Below are positions 35,552 to 45,426 of a stretch of DNA of 64,000 nucleotides, piece after piece. The DNA is from Bradyrhizobium jicamae. Lineage in GTDB: Bacteria; Pseudomonadota; Alphaproteobacteria; Rhizobiales; Xanthobacteraceae. The stretch spans positions 17,071 through 81,070 of the forward strand of contig NZ_LLXZ01000220.1 in assembly GCF_001440395.1 (NCBI RefSeq). The letters run 5' to 3'. A program made the translations under genes and the position numbers. How positions within the stretch are numbered: position 1 is the first letter of the stretch; every line of letters starts with the position of its first letter. The notes under the pieces were generated by a model. The model was not told where the DNA came from. It saw only the letters and a program-made list of their open reading frames with translations, and did not search any database.

Positions 35552-38500
35552 ATGCACTGCACGAATTGCGCAGCCGAAGTCCCGGAGCAAAGAGCGTTCT
35601 GTAGCCAGTGCGGAGCAGCGGTCGTGCGACGCTGTCCGGCCTGCGGCGTTGCCAATCCGGCACTTAACAAGTTTTGCGGCGACTGCGGGACCAGGTTGCG
35701 CGTGGAGTCGCGCGCGGCGGCAACGACGGTGCGTGACTCGCGGCCGGTCGAACGCCGGCAGCTTACCGTCCTGTTTTGCGATCTGGTCGGATCGACTGAA
35801 CTCTCCGCGGGACTCGATCCCGAAGACTTCAGCGCAATCATTGCCGGCTACCGGCGCTGCATTGTTGAAACCATTGCCCGCTTCGACGGCTTTGTCGCGC
35901 GACATCATGGGGACGGCGCCGTCGTATGTTTTGGCTACCCTCACGCGCACGAGGACGACGCGGAGCGTGCCGTTCAGGCCAGCCTCGCACTGGTGCAGGC
36001 GATCGCCGCCTTGCCGGCAAAAGAGAAGTTGAGCGCGCGGATCGGCGTTGCGACGGGCGTTGCGATTGTCGGCGACATGTCTGATAGCGCGATCTCCGAG
36101 GAGCATGGCATCCTCGGTGACACCCCGAATCTTGCCGCCCGGCTGCAATCGCTCGCAGAGCCCGGCAGCGTTGTCATTTCGGGCCGCACAAAGACGATCG
36201 CGGGACCGCAGTTCGAGTATCTCGATCTCGGCAAGGTCGAGATCAAGGGTTTGGCAAAACCGGTCGCTGCCTGGCAGGTTGCCGGCAGGACAATGGTGAG
36301 CAGCCGATCGCATGCTCTCCAAAGCGGCGATGTGCTTCCGCTGATCGGTCGCGATGAAGAAATGGAGTTGATTCTGAGCCGATGGAAGCGAGCCAGGAGC
36401 GGCGAAGGTCAGGTGGTCCTGCTTTCTGGCGAAGCTGGCATCGGCAAATCACGGCTCACCGTCGCGCTTCTGGAACAGCTTGCGCGCGAGCCGCACATTC
36501 GCCTGCAGTACTTCTGTTCGCCGCAGCATACCGACAGCACGCTCTATCCTGTCATCGGCGAGATGTGGCGCGCCGCCGGCTTCGCTCACGATGACGGCCA
36601 GCAAGCGAAAGCGGACAAGCTCGACGCGCTGCTGACTCAAAGCGCGACGCCAGCGGAGGATGCGGCGCTGTTTGCCGAAATGCTGTCGCTGCCCGGCGAT
36701 GGGCGCTACCCCCCGGTTGAAGTTGAGCCGCAGCTCCGCCGTCAAAAAACACTGAAAGCGCTTGCTTCGCACATCGAGGCGCTGGCGCGGATCCATCCCG
36801 TGCTGATGATTTTCGAAGATGCGCATTGGACCGATCCCACCAGCCTCGAATTCTTCATGGGGGCGGTGGACCTGGCCGTGCATCACCGGCTGTTGATACT
36901 TGCGACCTTCAGGCCGGAATTCAGCCCGCCCTGGATCGGACGGCCGCAGGTGAATGAGCTGACCCTCAACCGGCTGGCGCCGCGCGACATCCATTCCCTC
37001 ATCGAGGAAGTCGTCGGCGACCGGTCGCTGCCGGCGGGCATCCGCCAGGACATCATCGAGCGCACCGACGGCATTCCGCTGTTCGCCGAGGAAATGACCA
37101 AGGCGGTGCTGGATGCGGAGGGCGAGAGTGAGGTGCAGCGGACCTTCGCAGGGGCGCCGACGCCTGTTGTGGCGGTTCCGGCAAGCCTGCAGGCTTCGCT
37201 GATGTCGCGGCTCGACCGGCTCGGCCCGGCGAAAGACGTCGCGCAGGTCGGCGCGGCGATCGGCCGGGCATTTCCTCACATGCTGCTTGCCGCGGTCGCG
37301 CGAAAGCCGGAAGCGGAACTGGATGCCGACCTCAACCGGCTCATCGCGGCGGGGTTGTTGTTTCGACAGGGCGCGCCGCCACATGCGAGCTATCTGTTCA
37401 AGCACGCGCTGGTGCAGGACGCGGCCTACGGTACGCTGCTGCGCGAGCCGAGGCGCGCGCTGCATGCGCGCATCGCCGAAGTCCTTGAAAACCAATTCCC
37501 GGAAATAGCCGATAGCCAGCCCGAGCTGCTCGCCCGTCACTACACAAAGGCCGATCTGATCGAGAAGTCAGCCCGTCTGTGGGGCAAGGCGGGACAGCGG
37601 TCGCAGGAGCGTTCGGCGCTGATCGAAGCAGCAGAACAGCTCGATCAGGCACTGGCGCAAATAGCGACCTTGCCCAGCACGCCCGACCTTCGGCGCGAGC
37701 AGATCATCCTGCAAGTCGCGCTGTTGAACACGCTGATGCATGTCAAGGGATATGGCGCTCCCGAAACCAAGACTGCGGTGGCGCAAGCGAGGGCGTTTAT
37801 CGAGCAGGCGGGACAGCTTGGAGAGTCGCCCGATGACCCCTCGCTGCTGCTCTCGACCCTGTTTGGCCAGTGGATCGTCAATTTCATCAACTTCAATGGC
37901 GACGTTGCGCGCGAGCTCGCGGCACGGTTTCTGGCGCTGGGCGAGAACGAGGGCGCGGCCGTGCCGCGCATGATCGGACACCGCACCATGGCAAGTACGC
38001 TCGCGTTGCGGGGGGACCTCGTTGAGGCCAGGGCGCACTACAACGAAGCCCTCGCGCTCTATCGTCCCGCCGAGCACCGCCGATTGATGACGCGATTTGG
38101 CCAGGACCTCCGGGTCACATGCCTGGCCTTCCGTTCGATGGCTTCATGGCTGCTCGGTTATCCCTTGGCCGCGCTGAACGACGCAGACTTGGCGCTAAGC
38201 GAAGCGCGCCAGATCGAGCATGCGGCCACGTTGATGTTCACGCTGAATTTCCCGATCCTTGTTAATACCTATTGCGGGAATTACCACGCGGCGAATACGC
38301 ATCTCAAAGAGCTTGTCACACTGGCGGAGGAGAAGAGCGCCCCGTTCCGGAAAGCGGAAGGCGTGTTGCGGCGGGGCTATATCCTGACCCTTACGGGAGC
38401 GGCGAAAGCGGTCGAGACCGTCACGGCAGGTATTGATCTATGGCGGTCGGCCGGATCGACGATATTTACGCCGGAGCAGGAGTTCATGCTGGCCATCGCG

Positions 38501-38872
38501 CACGCGGATGCCGGCCAGTTCGACGATGCATGGCGCTGTATCGGCAGCGCCATGACGGCAATGCGGGAAACCAAGGAAAGATGGTGCGAGGCTGAGGCGC
38601 ATCGCGTTGCCGGCGAAATCGCGCTCAGGTGGCCGCAGCGGGACGAGGCGAAGGCGAAAGCGTATTTCGAGCATGCCCTGACCATCGCGCGCGCGCAGCA
38701 TGCAAAGTCGTGGGAACTGCGCGCGGCCACCAGCTCGGCGCGGCTCTTGAACTGTCAGGGCAAACGAAAAATGGCGCGTGAGCTTCTCGCGCCGATCTAC
38801 GACTGGTTCACCGAAGGATTTGACACGAGCGATCTGCGAAAGGCCAAGGCCTTGCTCGCCGAGATCAGTTGA
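35552..38872 (+). CDS. Large soluble regulator: zinc ribbon-class III cyclase-AAA ATPase-TPR
   Basis: About 1,106 residues. Residues 1-50: double zinc ribbon with four Cys-x2-Cys pairs (CTNC, CSQC, CPAC, CGDC). About 65-250: class III nucleotide cyclase domain with FCDLVGSTEL (metal Asp), HHGDGAVVCFG and GDTPNLAARL. About 265-500: AAA/NACHT-like ATPase with Walker A GEAGIGKSR and Walker B LMIFEDAHWTD. The remainder is TPR repeats. Such proteins are cyclase-linked signal-transduction ATPases. Start MHCTNC at 35552 has GAGG 6 nt upstream. No signal peptide or membrane segment, so it is cytoplasmic. Cyclase activity is expected but not certain, as the Lys/Asp specificity residues are not clear. 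Confidence 0.86.
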   Translation: MHCTNCAAEVPEQRAFCSQCGAAVVRRCPACGVANPALNKFCGDCGTRLRVESRAAATTVRDSRPVERRQLTVLFCDLVGSTELSAGLDPEDFSAIIAGYRRCIVETIARFDGFVARHHGDGAVVCFGYPHAHEDDAERAVQASLALVQAIAALPAKEKLSARIGVATGVAIVGDMSDSAISEEHGILGDTPNLAARLQSLAEPGSVVISGRTKTIAGPQFEYLDLGKVEIKGLAKPVAAWQVAGRTMVSSRSHALQSGDVLPLIGRDEEMELILSRWKRARSGEGQVVLLSGEAGIGKSRLTVALLEQLAREPHIRLQYFCSPQHTDSTLYPVIGEMWRAAGFAHDDGQQAKADKLDALLTQSATPAEDAALFAEMLSLPGDGRYPPVEVEPQLRRQKTLKALASHIEALARIHPVLMIFEDAHWTDPTSLEFFMGAVDLAVHHRLLILATFRPEFSPPWIGRPQVNELTLNRLAPRDIHSLIEEVVGDRSLPAGIRQDIIERTDGIPLFAEEMTKAVLDAEGESEVQRTFAGAPTPVVAVPASLQASLMSRLDRLGPAKDVAQVGAAIGRAFPHMLLAAVARKPEAELDADLNRLIAAGLLFRQGAPPHASYLFKHALVQDAAYGTLLREPRRALHARIAEVLENQFPEIADSQPELLARHYTKADLIEKSARLWGKAGQRSQERSALIEAAEQLDQALAQIATLPSTPDLRREQIILQVALLNTLMHVKGYGAPETKTAVAQARAFIEQAGQLGESPDDPSLLLSTLFGQWIVNFINFNGDVARELAARFLALGENEGAAVPRMIGHRTMASTLALRGDLVEARAHYNEALALYRPAEHRRLMTRFGQDLRVTCLAFRSMASWLLGYPLAALNDADLALSEARQIEHAATLMFTLNFPILVNTYCGNYHAANTHLKELVTLAEEKSAPFRKAEGVLRRGYILTLTGAAKAVETVTAGIDLWRSAGSTIFTPEQEFMLAIAHADAGQFDDAWRCIGSAMTAMRETKERWCEAEAHRVAGEIALRWPQRDEAKAKAYFEHALTIARAQHAKSWELRAATSSARLLNCQGKRKMARELLAPIYDWFTEGFDTSDLRKAKALLAEIS

Positions 38873-39045
38873 AGGCGCCTTCGGTCATCAACGAGTCGGT
38901 CGCCGGCGCGGATGATTTAGGTTTCATTCATCGTAATTATTAGAGTTCAATTCAAATTTTCCGATCATGATCGCCGCGTTTCTCGCGGCATTTCATTTTT
39001 GATCGGCAGCTCCAACACGGCTCGCGTTGCTACGGAAGCATTATC

Positions 39046-39540
39046 ATGGCGATCGCTGGTGCAGTGTTTCGTGCTCAGGGTTTTGGCGGGCTTGTAACCG
39101 AGCGGCTGCATGCCGCCGGCTTGAAATCGCACGCCCCAAAGTTGTTGGCCGCCTGCGCTGTCCTGTTCTCGATCTCGGTTGCCGGTTGCGCGCGCAATCC
39201 CGCGCAGGGTGAATTCAATTCAGCCCAACGCGAAGTCAAAGCGCCTCCCACCCGTGCGGTCGTGCGCGCCCGCCGACCCTCTGAACAGCGTCGATATTCG
39301 GAGCCAAGAATTCGGCGGCCGGACCCGGCGCTGCTTTCCCCGCAGCCTGCGCCCGATTGCGAGTTCAGAGTATCCGACCTGAAGACCGTGGATCCGGATC
39401 GGTGGGCCCGCTTGAAGGTCGAATACGAGCGACAGTGCTATCAGGATGCAGAGAAGGCTGCGCGCGACCGCCTGATCTTGCTGCAGGCGTCCGCTACGTG
39501 CGAAATCGAGCCGACTCGACAGCGAACGCCAATCCGGTAG
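39046..39540 (+). CDS. Hypothetical lipoprotein (164 aa)
   Basis: A 164-residue protein with an N-terminal region, a hydrophobic stretch LLAACAVLFSISVAGC and a lipobox-like VAGC at about residue 48, so the mature protein may be lipid-anchored. The rest is Arg/Pro/Glu-rich and lacks a known fold, with a Cys-containing C-terminal part (APDCEFRV, YERQCYQDAEKAARDRL). If translation starts later, closer to the hydrophobic part, the protein is a conventional lipoprotein; ATG 39046 has GGAAG upstream. No neighbours on the same operon. Function not recognised. Confidence 0.6.
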   Translation: MAIAGAVFRAQGFGGLVTERLHAAGLKSHAPKLLAACAVLFSISVAGCARNPAQGEFNSAQREVKAPPTRAVVRARRPSEQRRYSEPRIRRPDPALLSPQPAPDCEFRVSDLKTVDPDRWARLKVEYERQCYQDAEKAARDRLILLQASATCEIEPTRQRTPIR

Positions 39541-39804
39541 CAACCCAGGATAGCCAGCGGCACGCTTGTTTCTGCGCTTCGCATGAACCGTGTACTGGCG
39601 CAGCGCGCACTTCTAAATTGTATTCAGCATCCACCATCGACGCGGTAAGCCCTGTGTCTTCCAGATGACAATGGCAGGGCAGCCGCCCTTAATTTCGTCG
39701 TTCTTTTGCCATGCCGCCGCTTCACGTTTTGCCGGTGGGATTCGATTTTGCTGTGCTTTGGCTGGGGAGGAGTTGAAGAGTATTAATTTTTTTTGAGAGT
39801 AACT

Positions 39805-40611
39805 ATGAAAACTCTTTACGATATTGTTGGCGCACTTCCGGATGACGACGCGGAAGATTTGCGAGTTGCATTTCGCAGGGCCGTTAAGGCCAACCATCCT
39901 GACCTCAATCCCGGTAATCCGGAAGCTGCGCACACGTTCAGGCGGATCGTTCGCGCCAACGCCATTCTGAGCGATCAACGGCAACGAGAGGCCTATGATC
40001 GGCTGCTCGAGGCCGCGCGCCGGCAGCAGCAGAAGCCAAACCGCAGTGCGTTCTCCGTCGCCATCCGCAGGCTCGGCGTTGACGCCATGGCGAGCGCGGT
40101 TGCGGCGACGGTGTTTATCGGGGGCTACCTGCTGCTCAAGCCGGTGGACAGGCTGCCGCTCGCTTCCGCAGAGGTGGCTGAGATATCCAGGCGCGAACCA
40201 GCGCAGACGGTTGCCGGCAGATCGACCGAACTGTCTTCACAGGACCGAACCCCGAAACCGCAGGACCTCAAAGAGCCGACCAAGTTGGCCAGCGTTGCAC
40301 CTGCGGTGACGACGGGCATTGCTCCTGCTGCAAGAGATGTTGTCCCGACTACCGAGCCGAGGCCCAAAGACGTCAAATATTATCGAGAACGGGGCAGCTC
40401 GGCCTATCGCAGCGGGGATCTGTTCATCGCCCTGGCCAATTTCGATCTGGCGATCCAGCAGGATCCCGCTTGTTCGGACTGCTATGTTGATCGCGGGATT
40501 GTCCTGCACCGCATGGGCGATCAAAAGGGTGCATTTTCCGACGTGGCCGAAGCCAAGCGCATTGATGCCTTGAGTAGAAGCAAACCTGTTTCCGACGCCA
40601 GCGCGCGCTAA
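39805..40611 (+). CDS. Membrane J-domain protein with TPR
   Basis: A 268-residue protein. Residues 1-70 are a DnaJ J-domain with the catalytic HPD tripeptide in AVKANHPDLNPGN, which stimulates DnaK ATPase. A membrane segment follows at about 90-110 (ASAVAATVFIGGYLLL). The C-terminal part contains TPR-like repeats (YRERGSSAYRSGDLFIALANFDLAIQQDP ... YVDRGIVLHRMGDQKGAFSD). Start MKTLYDIVG at 39805. The J-domain is at the N-terminus, so it faces the cytoplasm. An A/T-rich run (TTTTTTTT) precedes the start. Confidence 0.82.
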   Translation: MKTLYDIVGALPDDDAEDLRVAFRRAVKANHPDLNPGNPEAAHTFRRIVRANAILSDQRQREAYDRLLEAARRQQQKPNRSAFSVAIRRLGVDAMASAVAATVFIGGYLLLKPVDRLPLASAEVAEISRREPAQTVAGRSTELSSQDRTPKPQDLKEPTKLASVAPAVTTGIAPAARDVVPTTEPRPKDVKYYRERGSSAYRSGDLFIALANFDLAIQQDPACSDCYVDRGIVLHRMGDQKGAFSDVAEAKRIDALSRSKPVSDASAR

Positions 40612-40757
40612 ACGGTCTGCGCATTGCGCGACCCGATGACCGGCTCTCTCGTAGTCTGCCGGCGCGTCGCCGGACGCATTGCAGTGCCGCGTCCTTGGCG
40701 TCTGGACACGGGCCTTCCGCATTGTCCAAAATCGCTCGGTACAGAGGAGCGCCCCCG

Positions 40758-41600
40758 ATGTCGATTATCGATTCCCAGGTTCATGCCTATGAGGCGAACA
40801 GTCCGAAGCGGCCGTGGCACACCGTGCCGAACTGGCCCGATCACGTCACGGGGGACGAGATGGTCGCGGCGATGGACAAGGTTGGCGTCGACGGCGCGAT
40901 CTTCATCTCGGCGTTTTCGATGTACCGCTACGACGCCAGCTATGCCATGGAGGTGCAGCGGGCGCATCCCGGACGCCTCGCCATCGTCAAGCCGGTCGAT
41001 CCTGATGACGCCGGCGTCGCCGATGTCGTTGCGGAGTGGAAGAAGACGCCGGGCGCGGTCGGAATCCGCATCATGCTGCGGAAGGAGGCGGCGCGCGCGC
41101 CTGACGATCCCGGCCTCGACCGAATTGCGCGCGCGGCGGTTCGCCATGATTTTCCGGTCAACCTGCTGTGCTGGGACAATCTGGATGCGGGCAGGGTGCT
41201 GATCGATCGCCATCCCGACACGCGCTTCATCATCGACCACCTCGGCATTTTGCAGCCGCGCGTGCCGCCGGCGCCGCCTGAACCCTGGGCCGATCTTCCG
41301 AAGGTGCTGGAGCTCGCCAGGCGGCCGAACGCCGTGATCAAGGTGAGCGGTGCCTGCACGCTGTCGCGCGAGCCGTATCCTTTTCCCGATATTTGGGACC
41401 CGTTGGCTCGCGTGTTCGACGCCTGGGGTTTCGACCGCTGCCTGTGGGGCACGGACTGGACGCGCGCGTTCGCCGTCGTCAATTACGAGCAAGCCGTCGA
41501 GCCTTTCCTCAAGACTACCCGATTGAGCGACACCGAGCGGGCCATGCTGATGGGCGGCGCCTGCGCCAAGGCTTACGGCTGGTCGCCGAAGAAGGGTTAG
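40758..41600 (+). CDS. Amidohydrolase-2 family (TIM-barrel) metal-dependent hydrolase
   Basis: A 280-residue protein of the Amidohydrolase_2 family. N-terminal IIDSQVHAYEANSP carries the His-x-His-like metal ligand region (here QVHAY has a single His), FIIDHLGILQP the core His, and LWGTDWTRAF the catalytic Asp. The family includes lactone hydrolases and decarboxylases acting on cyclic acids. Start MSIIDSQ at 40758; a frame from 40695 is less likely. It converges with the peptide-transporter ATPase gene (4-bp overlap at 41597-41600), so it is not co-transcribed. Confidence 0.82.
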   Translation: MSIIDSQVHAYEANSPKRPWHTVPNWPDHVTGDEMVAAMDKVGVDGAIFISAFSMYRYDASYAMEVQRAHPGRLAIVKPVDPDDAGVADVVAEWKKTPGAVGIRIMLRKEAARAPDDPGLDRIARAAVRHDFPVNLLCWDNLDAGRVLIDRHPDTRFIIDHLGILQPRVPPAPPEPWADLPKVLELARRPNAVIKVSGACTLSREPYPFPDIWDPLARVFDAWGFDRCLWGTDWTRAFAVVNYEQAVEPFLKTTRLSDTERAMLMGGACAKAYGWSPKKG

Positions 41601-42619
41601 TTTGAGGGTAACGCCGGCTGACCGGCGATCTCGTTGGCTCGCCAGCAGCGGACCGCGTGTCCGTCAGGACGCGTTTCAAGCGGCGGCATAGGCTCGCGAT
41701 GACACACGTTTTCGGCGTAACGACAGCGCGGGCTGAACGCGCATCCGTCCGGCGGACTTAGCGGATTGGGAAGCTCGCCCTTCGTCGTCGCGAGCGGTAC
41801 GCGGCGTAGCGGATCGGGAATGGCGGCGATGAGGGTTCGGGTATACGGGTGCGCCGGCCGCTCGAAGATTTCGCGCCAGTGGCCGGTCTCGACAATGCGG
41901 CCGAGATACATGACGGCGACCCTGTCGCTCATGTGCTCGACCACGCCTAAGTCGTGGCTGATCATGATGTAGGAGAGGCCGAGCGTTTCCTTCAATTCCA
42001 GCAGCAGATTGATGATCTGGGCGCGGATGGAAACATCCAGCGCCGATACAGGTTCGTCGCAGATGACAATTTTGGGATTGAGGATTAGTGCGCGGGCGAT
42101 GCCGATGCGTTGACGCTGGCCGCCCGAGAATTCATGCGGGTAGCGGTCAGCCTGTTCGGGCCGGAGGCCCACATGCCTGAGCATCGTCGCAACGCGTTCC
42201 TCGATCTCGCTTTGGGTCGTCACGCCATGCAGGCGCAGCGGGGCTTCCAGCGTGCGACGGACGGTCTGGCGTGGATTGAGGGACGCGTAGGGATCCTGAA
42301 ACACGATTTGGACGATGCGGGCCAGTGCTTTGCGATCGAGCGATTGCTGGCCCGTTACGACCTGCCCGTCGAGCACGATGCGGCCTCGCGTCGGCATCTG
42401 CAGGCCGAGTATTGAAAGCGCGACAGTCGACTTGCCGCAACCGGATTCGCCGACGAGACCGAGGCATTCACCGCGCTTCAGTTCGAGGTCGATGCCGTCG
42501 ACCGCACGCAACAGCCGCCGGCCACCGCCCAGCAAGCCGCCACCAACCGGAAAATGGACCGCGAGATCCTCCACGCTGAGGATGACGTCGTCACGAGGTC
42601 TCCCAGCAGGCTCATGCAT
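41597..42619 (-). CDS. Dpp/Opp-type peptide ABC transporter ATP-binding protein (DppF-like)
   Basis: A 340-residue ATPase. Walker A GESGCGKST, signature FSGGQRQRIGIARAL, Walker B IVICDEPVSALDVSI, switch ISHDLGVVEH. The C-terminal oligopeptide-transporter domain has the FSPRCRYAENVC Cys motif that may bind an iron-sulfur cluster or just stabilise the fold. Start ATG 42619 overlaps the preceding gene stop by 8 nt. It is the last gene of the dpp operon, reading SBP-permease-permease-ATPase-ATPase. Confidence 0.9.
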   Translation of the reverse strand: MHEPAGRPRDDVILSVEDLAVHFPVGGGLLGGGRRLLRAVDGIDLELKRGECLGLVGESGCGKSTVALSILGLQMPTRGRIVLDGQVVTGQQSLDRKALARIVQIVFQDPYASLNPRQTVRRTLEAPLRLHGVTTQSEIEERVATMLRHVGLRPEQADRYPHEFSGGQRQRIGIARALILNPKIVICDEPVSALDVSIRAQIINLLLELKETLGLSYIMISHDLGVVEHMSDRVAVMYLGRIVETGHWREIFERPAHPYTRTLIAAIPDPLRRVPLATTKGELPNPLSPPDGCAFSPRCRYAENVCHREPMPPLETRPDGHAVRCWRANEIAGQPALPSN

Positions 42620-43592
42620 GGTGATGGCACCTGACGAGCCCGCCTGCACCGAGCAACGTCGTCTCCGGTGCGGTGGTGCGGCAAATGTCGGTCGCCCGCG
42701 CGCAACGCGGATTGAAGCGGCAACCCTCCGGGAAATTCGTGATCGCCGGAACGACGCCCGCGATCTCCCTGAGCCGCGTGCGGCCGAGTGCTGCGCGACT
42801 CCCCAGCCGGGGCAGCGAGTCGACGAGGCCTTGCGTATAGGGATGCGCGCATGCGCGGAAAATGTCGGCCGAGCCGCGCTCCTCGACAATGCGACCGGCA
42901 TACATGACGGCGACGCGGCGGCAGACATTGGCAACCAGGCCCAGATCGTGGCTGATCATCAAGATGGCCGTACCTCTTTCGGCGCATAAATTCCGCATCA
43001 GCTCGATGATCTCCGCCTGCACCGTTACGTCGAGTGCGGTTGTCGGCTCGTCGGCGATCAGAAGATCCGGCCCGCATGCGAGCGCGATGGCGATCATCAC
43101 GCGTTGACGCATGCCGCCCGAAAGCTGGTGCGGGTAGTCGTTCACCCGTCGCTCGGGGGCGGGGACGCGGACGCTCGCGAGCGCCTCGACGGCCAGCCGG
43201 TTTGCTTCCCGCCAGTTCTTGCCCTTGTGCAGCACGAACATCTCGGCGATCTGCCGGCCGACCGGCGAGACCGGATTAAGCGCCGTCATCGGCTCCTGGA
43301 AGATCATGGCGATGCGATTGCCGCGCAGCGTACGTTGCTCGGCCGCCGGCAGTCCCTGGATCTCCCGACCCTCAAATCGTATGGCGCCGGCACCGATCGA
43401 AAGCGGCTGGCGCAACAGGCCGATCAGCGCGAGCGCCGTGATACTCTTGCCGCTGCCGGATTCGCCGACAAGGCCGAATGTCTCGCCACGATCGATGCGG
43501 AACGAAATCCCCTCGACCGCCGCGACACGGCTCGGTCCGACAGTGAGATCGATGCGCAGATCCTCGACTTCGATCAGGGGAGGGCCCGTCAT
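42612..43592 (-). CDS. Dpp/Opp-type peptide ABC transporter ATP-binding protein (DppD-like)
   Basis: A 326-residue ATPase. Walker A GESGSGKSI, signature LSGGMRQRVMIAIAL, Walker B LLIADEPTTALD, ISHDLGLVAN, and a C-terminal oligopeptide domain with FNPRCARATDIC. Overlaps the upstream permease stop by 4 nt (ATGA) and the downstream ATPase start by 8 nt. It and the DppF-like protein form the asymmetric ATPase pair. Confidence 0.9.
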   Translation of the reverse strand: MTGPPLIEVEDLRIDLTVGPSRVAAVEGISFRIDRGETFGLVGESGSGKSITALALIGLLRQPLSIGAGAIRFEGREIQGLPAAEQRTLRGNRIAMIFQEPMTALNPVSPVGRQIAEMFVLHKGKNWREANRLAVEALASVRVPAPERRVNDYPHQLSGGMRQRVMIAIALACGPDLLIADEPTTALDVTVQAEIIELMRNLCAERGTAILMISHDLGLVANVCRRVAVMYAGRIVEERGSADIFRACAHPYTQGLVDSLPRLGSRAALGRTRLREIAGVVPAITNFPEGCRFNPRCARATDICRTTAPETTLLGAGGLVRCHHHA

Positions 43593-44410
43593 GTGCGCCG
43601 GCTCCGCGACTGTGGATCGAGAATGTCACGCAAGCCATCGCCGAGCAGGTTGAGACCGAGCACCGTCAGGAATATGGCGAGGCCCGGGAAAATCGAGAGC
43701 CACGGCGCCGTTGTGATCTGGTCGCGGGCCTCTGACAGCATGCTGCCCCAGCTCGGATAGGGCGGGCGGATTCCGAGGCCAAGGAACGAAAGCGCGGCTT
43801 CGGCCAATACCGCGCCGCCCATGCCCAGCGTGCCGATCACGATGATGGGTCCGAGCATGTTCGGCAGCAGTTGCGTGATCATGATGCGCAAATCGCCGTA
43901 GCCGAGCACCCGTGCCGCCTGCACATAGCCCTGGCTCTTGAGCGACAGCGTCGAGGCCCGTGCGATCCGGCACGTGAAGGACCAGTTGGTCAGCCCGAGC
44001 GCGATCAGCAGGCTGGTCAGGCCGGGTCCCAGCACCGCCATGATGGCAAGCGCGAAGATCAGCGAGGGGATCGCGAGCATGAGATTGGTCAGCCCGTTGA
44101 CGAAGTCGTCCCACCAGCCGCCCCAGTAGCCCGCGGTCAGGCCCAGCGTCACGCCGATGACGCTGTTGACCAACTGCGAGACGATGCCGACCGTCAGCGA
44201 GATGCGTGCGCCGTGCACAACGCGGGAGTAGATGTCGCGGCCCTGCGCATCGGTGCCGAACCACCAGGTCCAGCTCGGCGGCTCTTCCGCATTTATGAGA
44301 TTGGCGTCCATGACGGGATCCGTATGCGCCAGCCAGGGCGCGAACAGGCCGACGAAGATCGCAAGCGCGAACAACGCCCCGCCGATGATGAGACTGGCTC
44401 CGAGCTTCAT
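43589..44410 (-). CDS. Dpp-type ABC transporter permease (DppC-like)
   Basis: A 273-residue permease with about 6 membrane segments; the first is at residues 4-28. GTDAQGRDIYSRVVHGARISL is the hallmark DppC segment, and the EAA loop includes YVQAARVLGYGDLRI. It lies 67 bp downstream of the DppB-like gene and is translationally linked to the ATPase gene through ATGA. Confidence 0.9.
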   Translation of the reverse strand: MKLGASLIIGGALFALAIFVGLFAPWLAHTDPVMDANLINAEEPPSWTWWFGTDAQGRDIYSRVVHGARISLTVGIVSQLVNSVIGVTLGLTAGYWGGWWDDFVNGLTNLMLAIPSLIFALAIMAVLGPGLTSLLIALGLTNWSFTCRIARASTLSLKSQGYVQAARVLGYGDLRIMITQLLPNMLGPIIVIGTLGMGGAVLAEAALSFLGLGIRPPYPSWGSMLSEARDQITTAPWLSIFPGLAIFLTVLGLNLLGDGLRDILDPQSRSRRT

Positions 44411-44477
44411 CGCGGCCGCCCCGCCGCGGCTGGCGGTTCAGTCAATCGCGCGCAGGCATGATAACGCCGACCACCGC

Positions 44478-45413
44478 TCATGCGTATCTGATCCTGGGAT
44501 CGATCACGCCATAGAGCACGTCAATCAACATGTTGATCGCGAGAAAGAACAGCACCACGACGAAAATGGAGCCCTGGACGGCAGGAATGTCGCGTTGCAG
44601 CACGCTGTCGACGAGCAGCGAACCGATGCCCGGCCAGGAGAACAATTTCTCGACCACGACCGCCTGTCCCATCAAGGCGCCGAATTGCAGGCCGATCGTC
44701 GTGAGAATGATGACGAGGGCATTGCGCATGATATGCCACTTCACGACCCGGGTCTCGCTCATGCCCTTCGATCGCGCCGTCCGGACGAAATCCGCGGTCA
44801 TGATCTCGAGAACCGCGGCGCGCGTCGTCCGTGCCAGCAGCGCCATCGGCGAGACACCGAGTGTGACGGCGGGCAGGATCAGATATTTGAGCCCCCCGTC
44901 GCCATAGCCAAAACTCGGCAGCCAGCCGAGTTTCAACGCAAACAGGTACATCAGCAGCAGCCCCAGCCAGAATTTGGCCATCGAAAGGCCGGACACCGCC
45001 AGGACCATCGAGATCGTGTCGACGATGCTGCCCGGTTTCAGCGCTGCGACGAAGCCGAGCGGGACGCCGATCACAATCGCAAACGTCATGGCGGCAAATA
45101 TCAATTGCAGCGTTGGCCACATCCGTTTGGCGAGCATGGTCGTGACCGGCTCGCGCGTACGGAACGACGTCCCCAGATCGCCTGTCGCGAGCTTGGCAAT
45201 GTAGGCGCCGAAGCGGACGTAGACGGGATCGTCGAGGCCGAGCTGTTTTTTCATGCGCTCCACGACCTGCGGGTCCGCCGGACCCCGGCCGTCATCGTTC
45301 ATGCTCGATACGATGCTGCCCGGAACGACGCTGAACAGCACAAAGATCATCAGCACGACGGCCAGTACGGTCGGAATGGTTTGCAGGGTTCGACGGATCA
45401 GGAAGGCGAGCAT
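44478..45413 (-). CDS. Dpp-type ABC transporter permease (DppB-like)
   Basis: A 311-residue permease. It begins with LIRRTLQTIPTVLAVVLMIFVLFS, has DDPVYVRFGAYIAKLATGDLGTSFRT as DppB marker, and DFVRTARSKGMSETRVVKWHIMRNAL as EAA loop. About 6 membrane segments. A 14-bp perfect hairpin (45427-45461) separates it from the binding-protein gene upstream, which is likely to reduce its expression relative to that gene. Confidence 0.9.
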   Translation of the reverse strand: MLAFLIRRTLQTIPTVLAVVLMIFVLFSVVPGSIVSSMNDDGRGPADPQVVERMKKQLGLDDPVYVRFGAYIAKLATGDLGTSFRTREPVTTMLAKRMWPTLQLIFAAMTFAIVIGVPLGFVAALKPGSIVDTISMVLAVSGLSMAKFWLGLLLMYLFALKLGWLPSFGYGDGGLKYLILPAVTLGVSPMALLARTTRAAVLEIMTADFVRTARSKGMSETRVVKWHIMRNALVIILTTIGLQFGALMGQAVVVEKLFSWPGIGSLLVDSVLQRDIPAVQGSIFVVVLFFLAINMLIDVLYGVIDPRIRYA

Positions 45414-45426
45414 GGGAACTGTTCCT

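Noticed and set aside
39613..39984. A minus-strand frame of 123 codons overlapping the start of the J-domain gene
   Set aside because: It covers an intergenic stretch plus the antisense of the J-domain; no recognisable protein.
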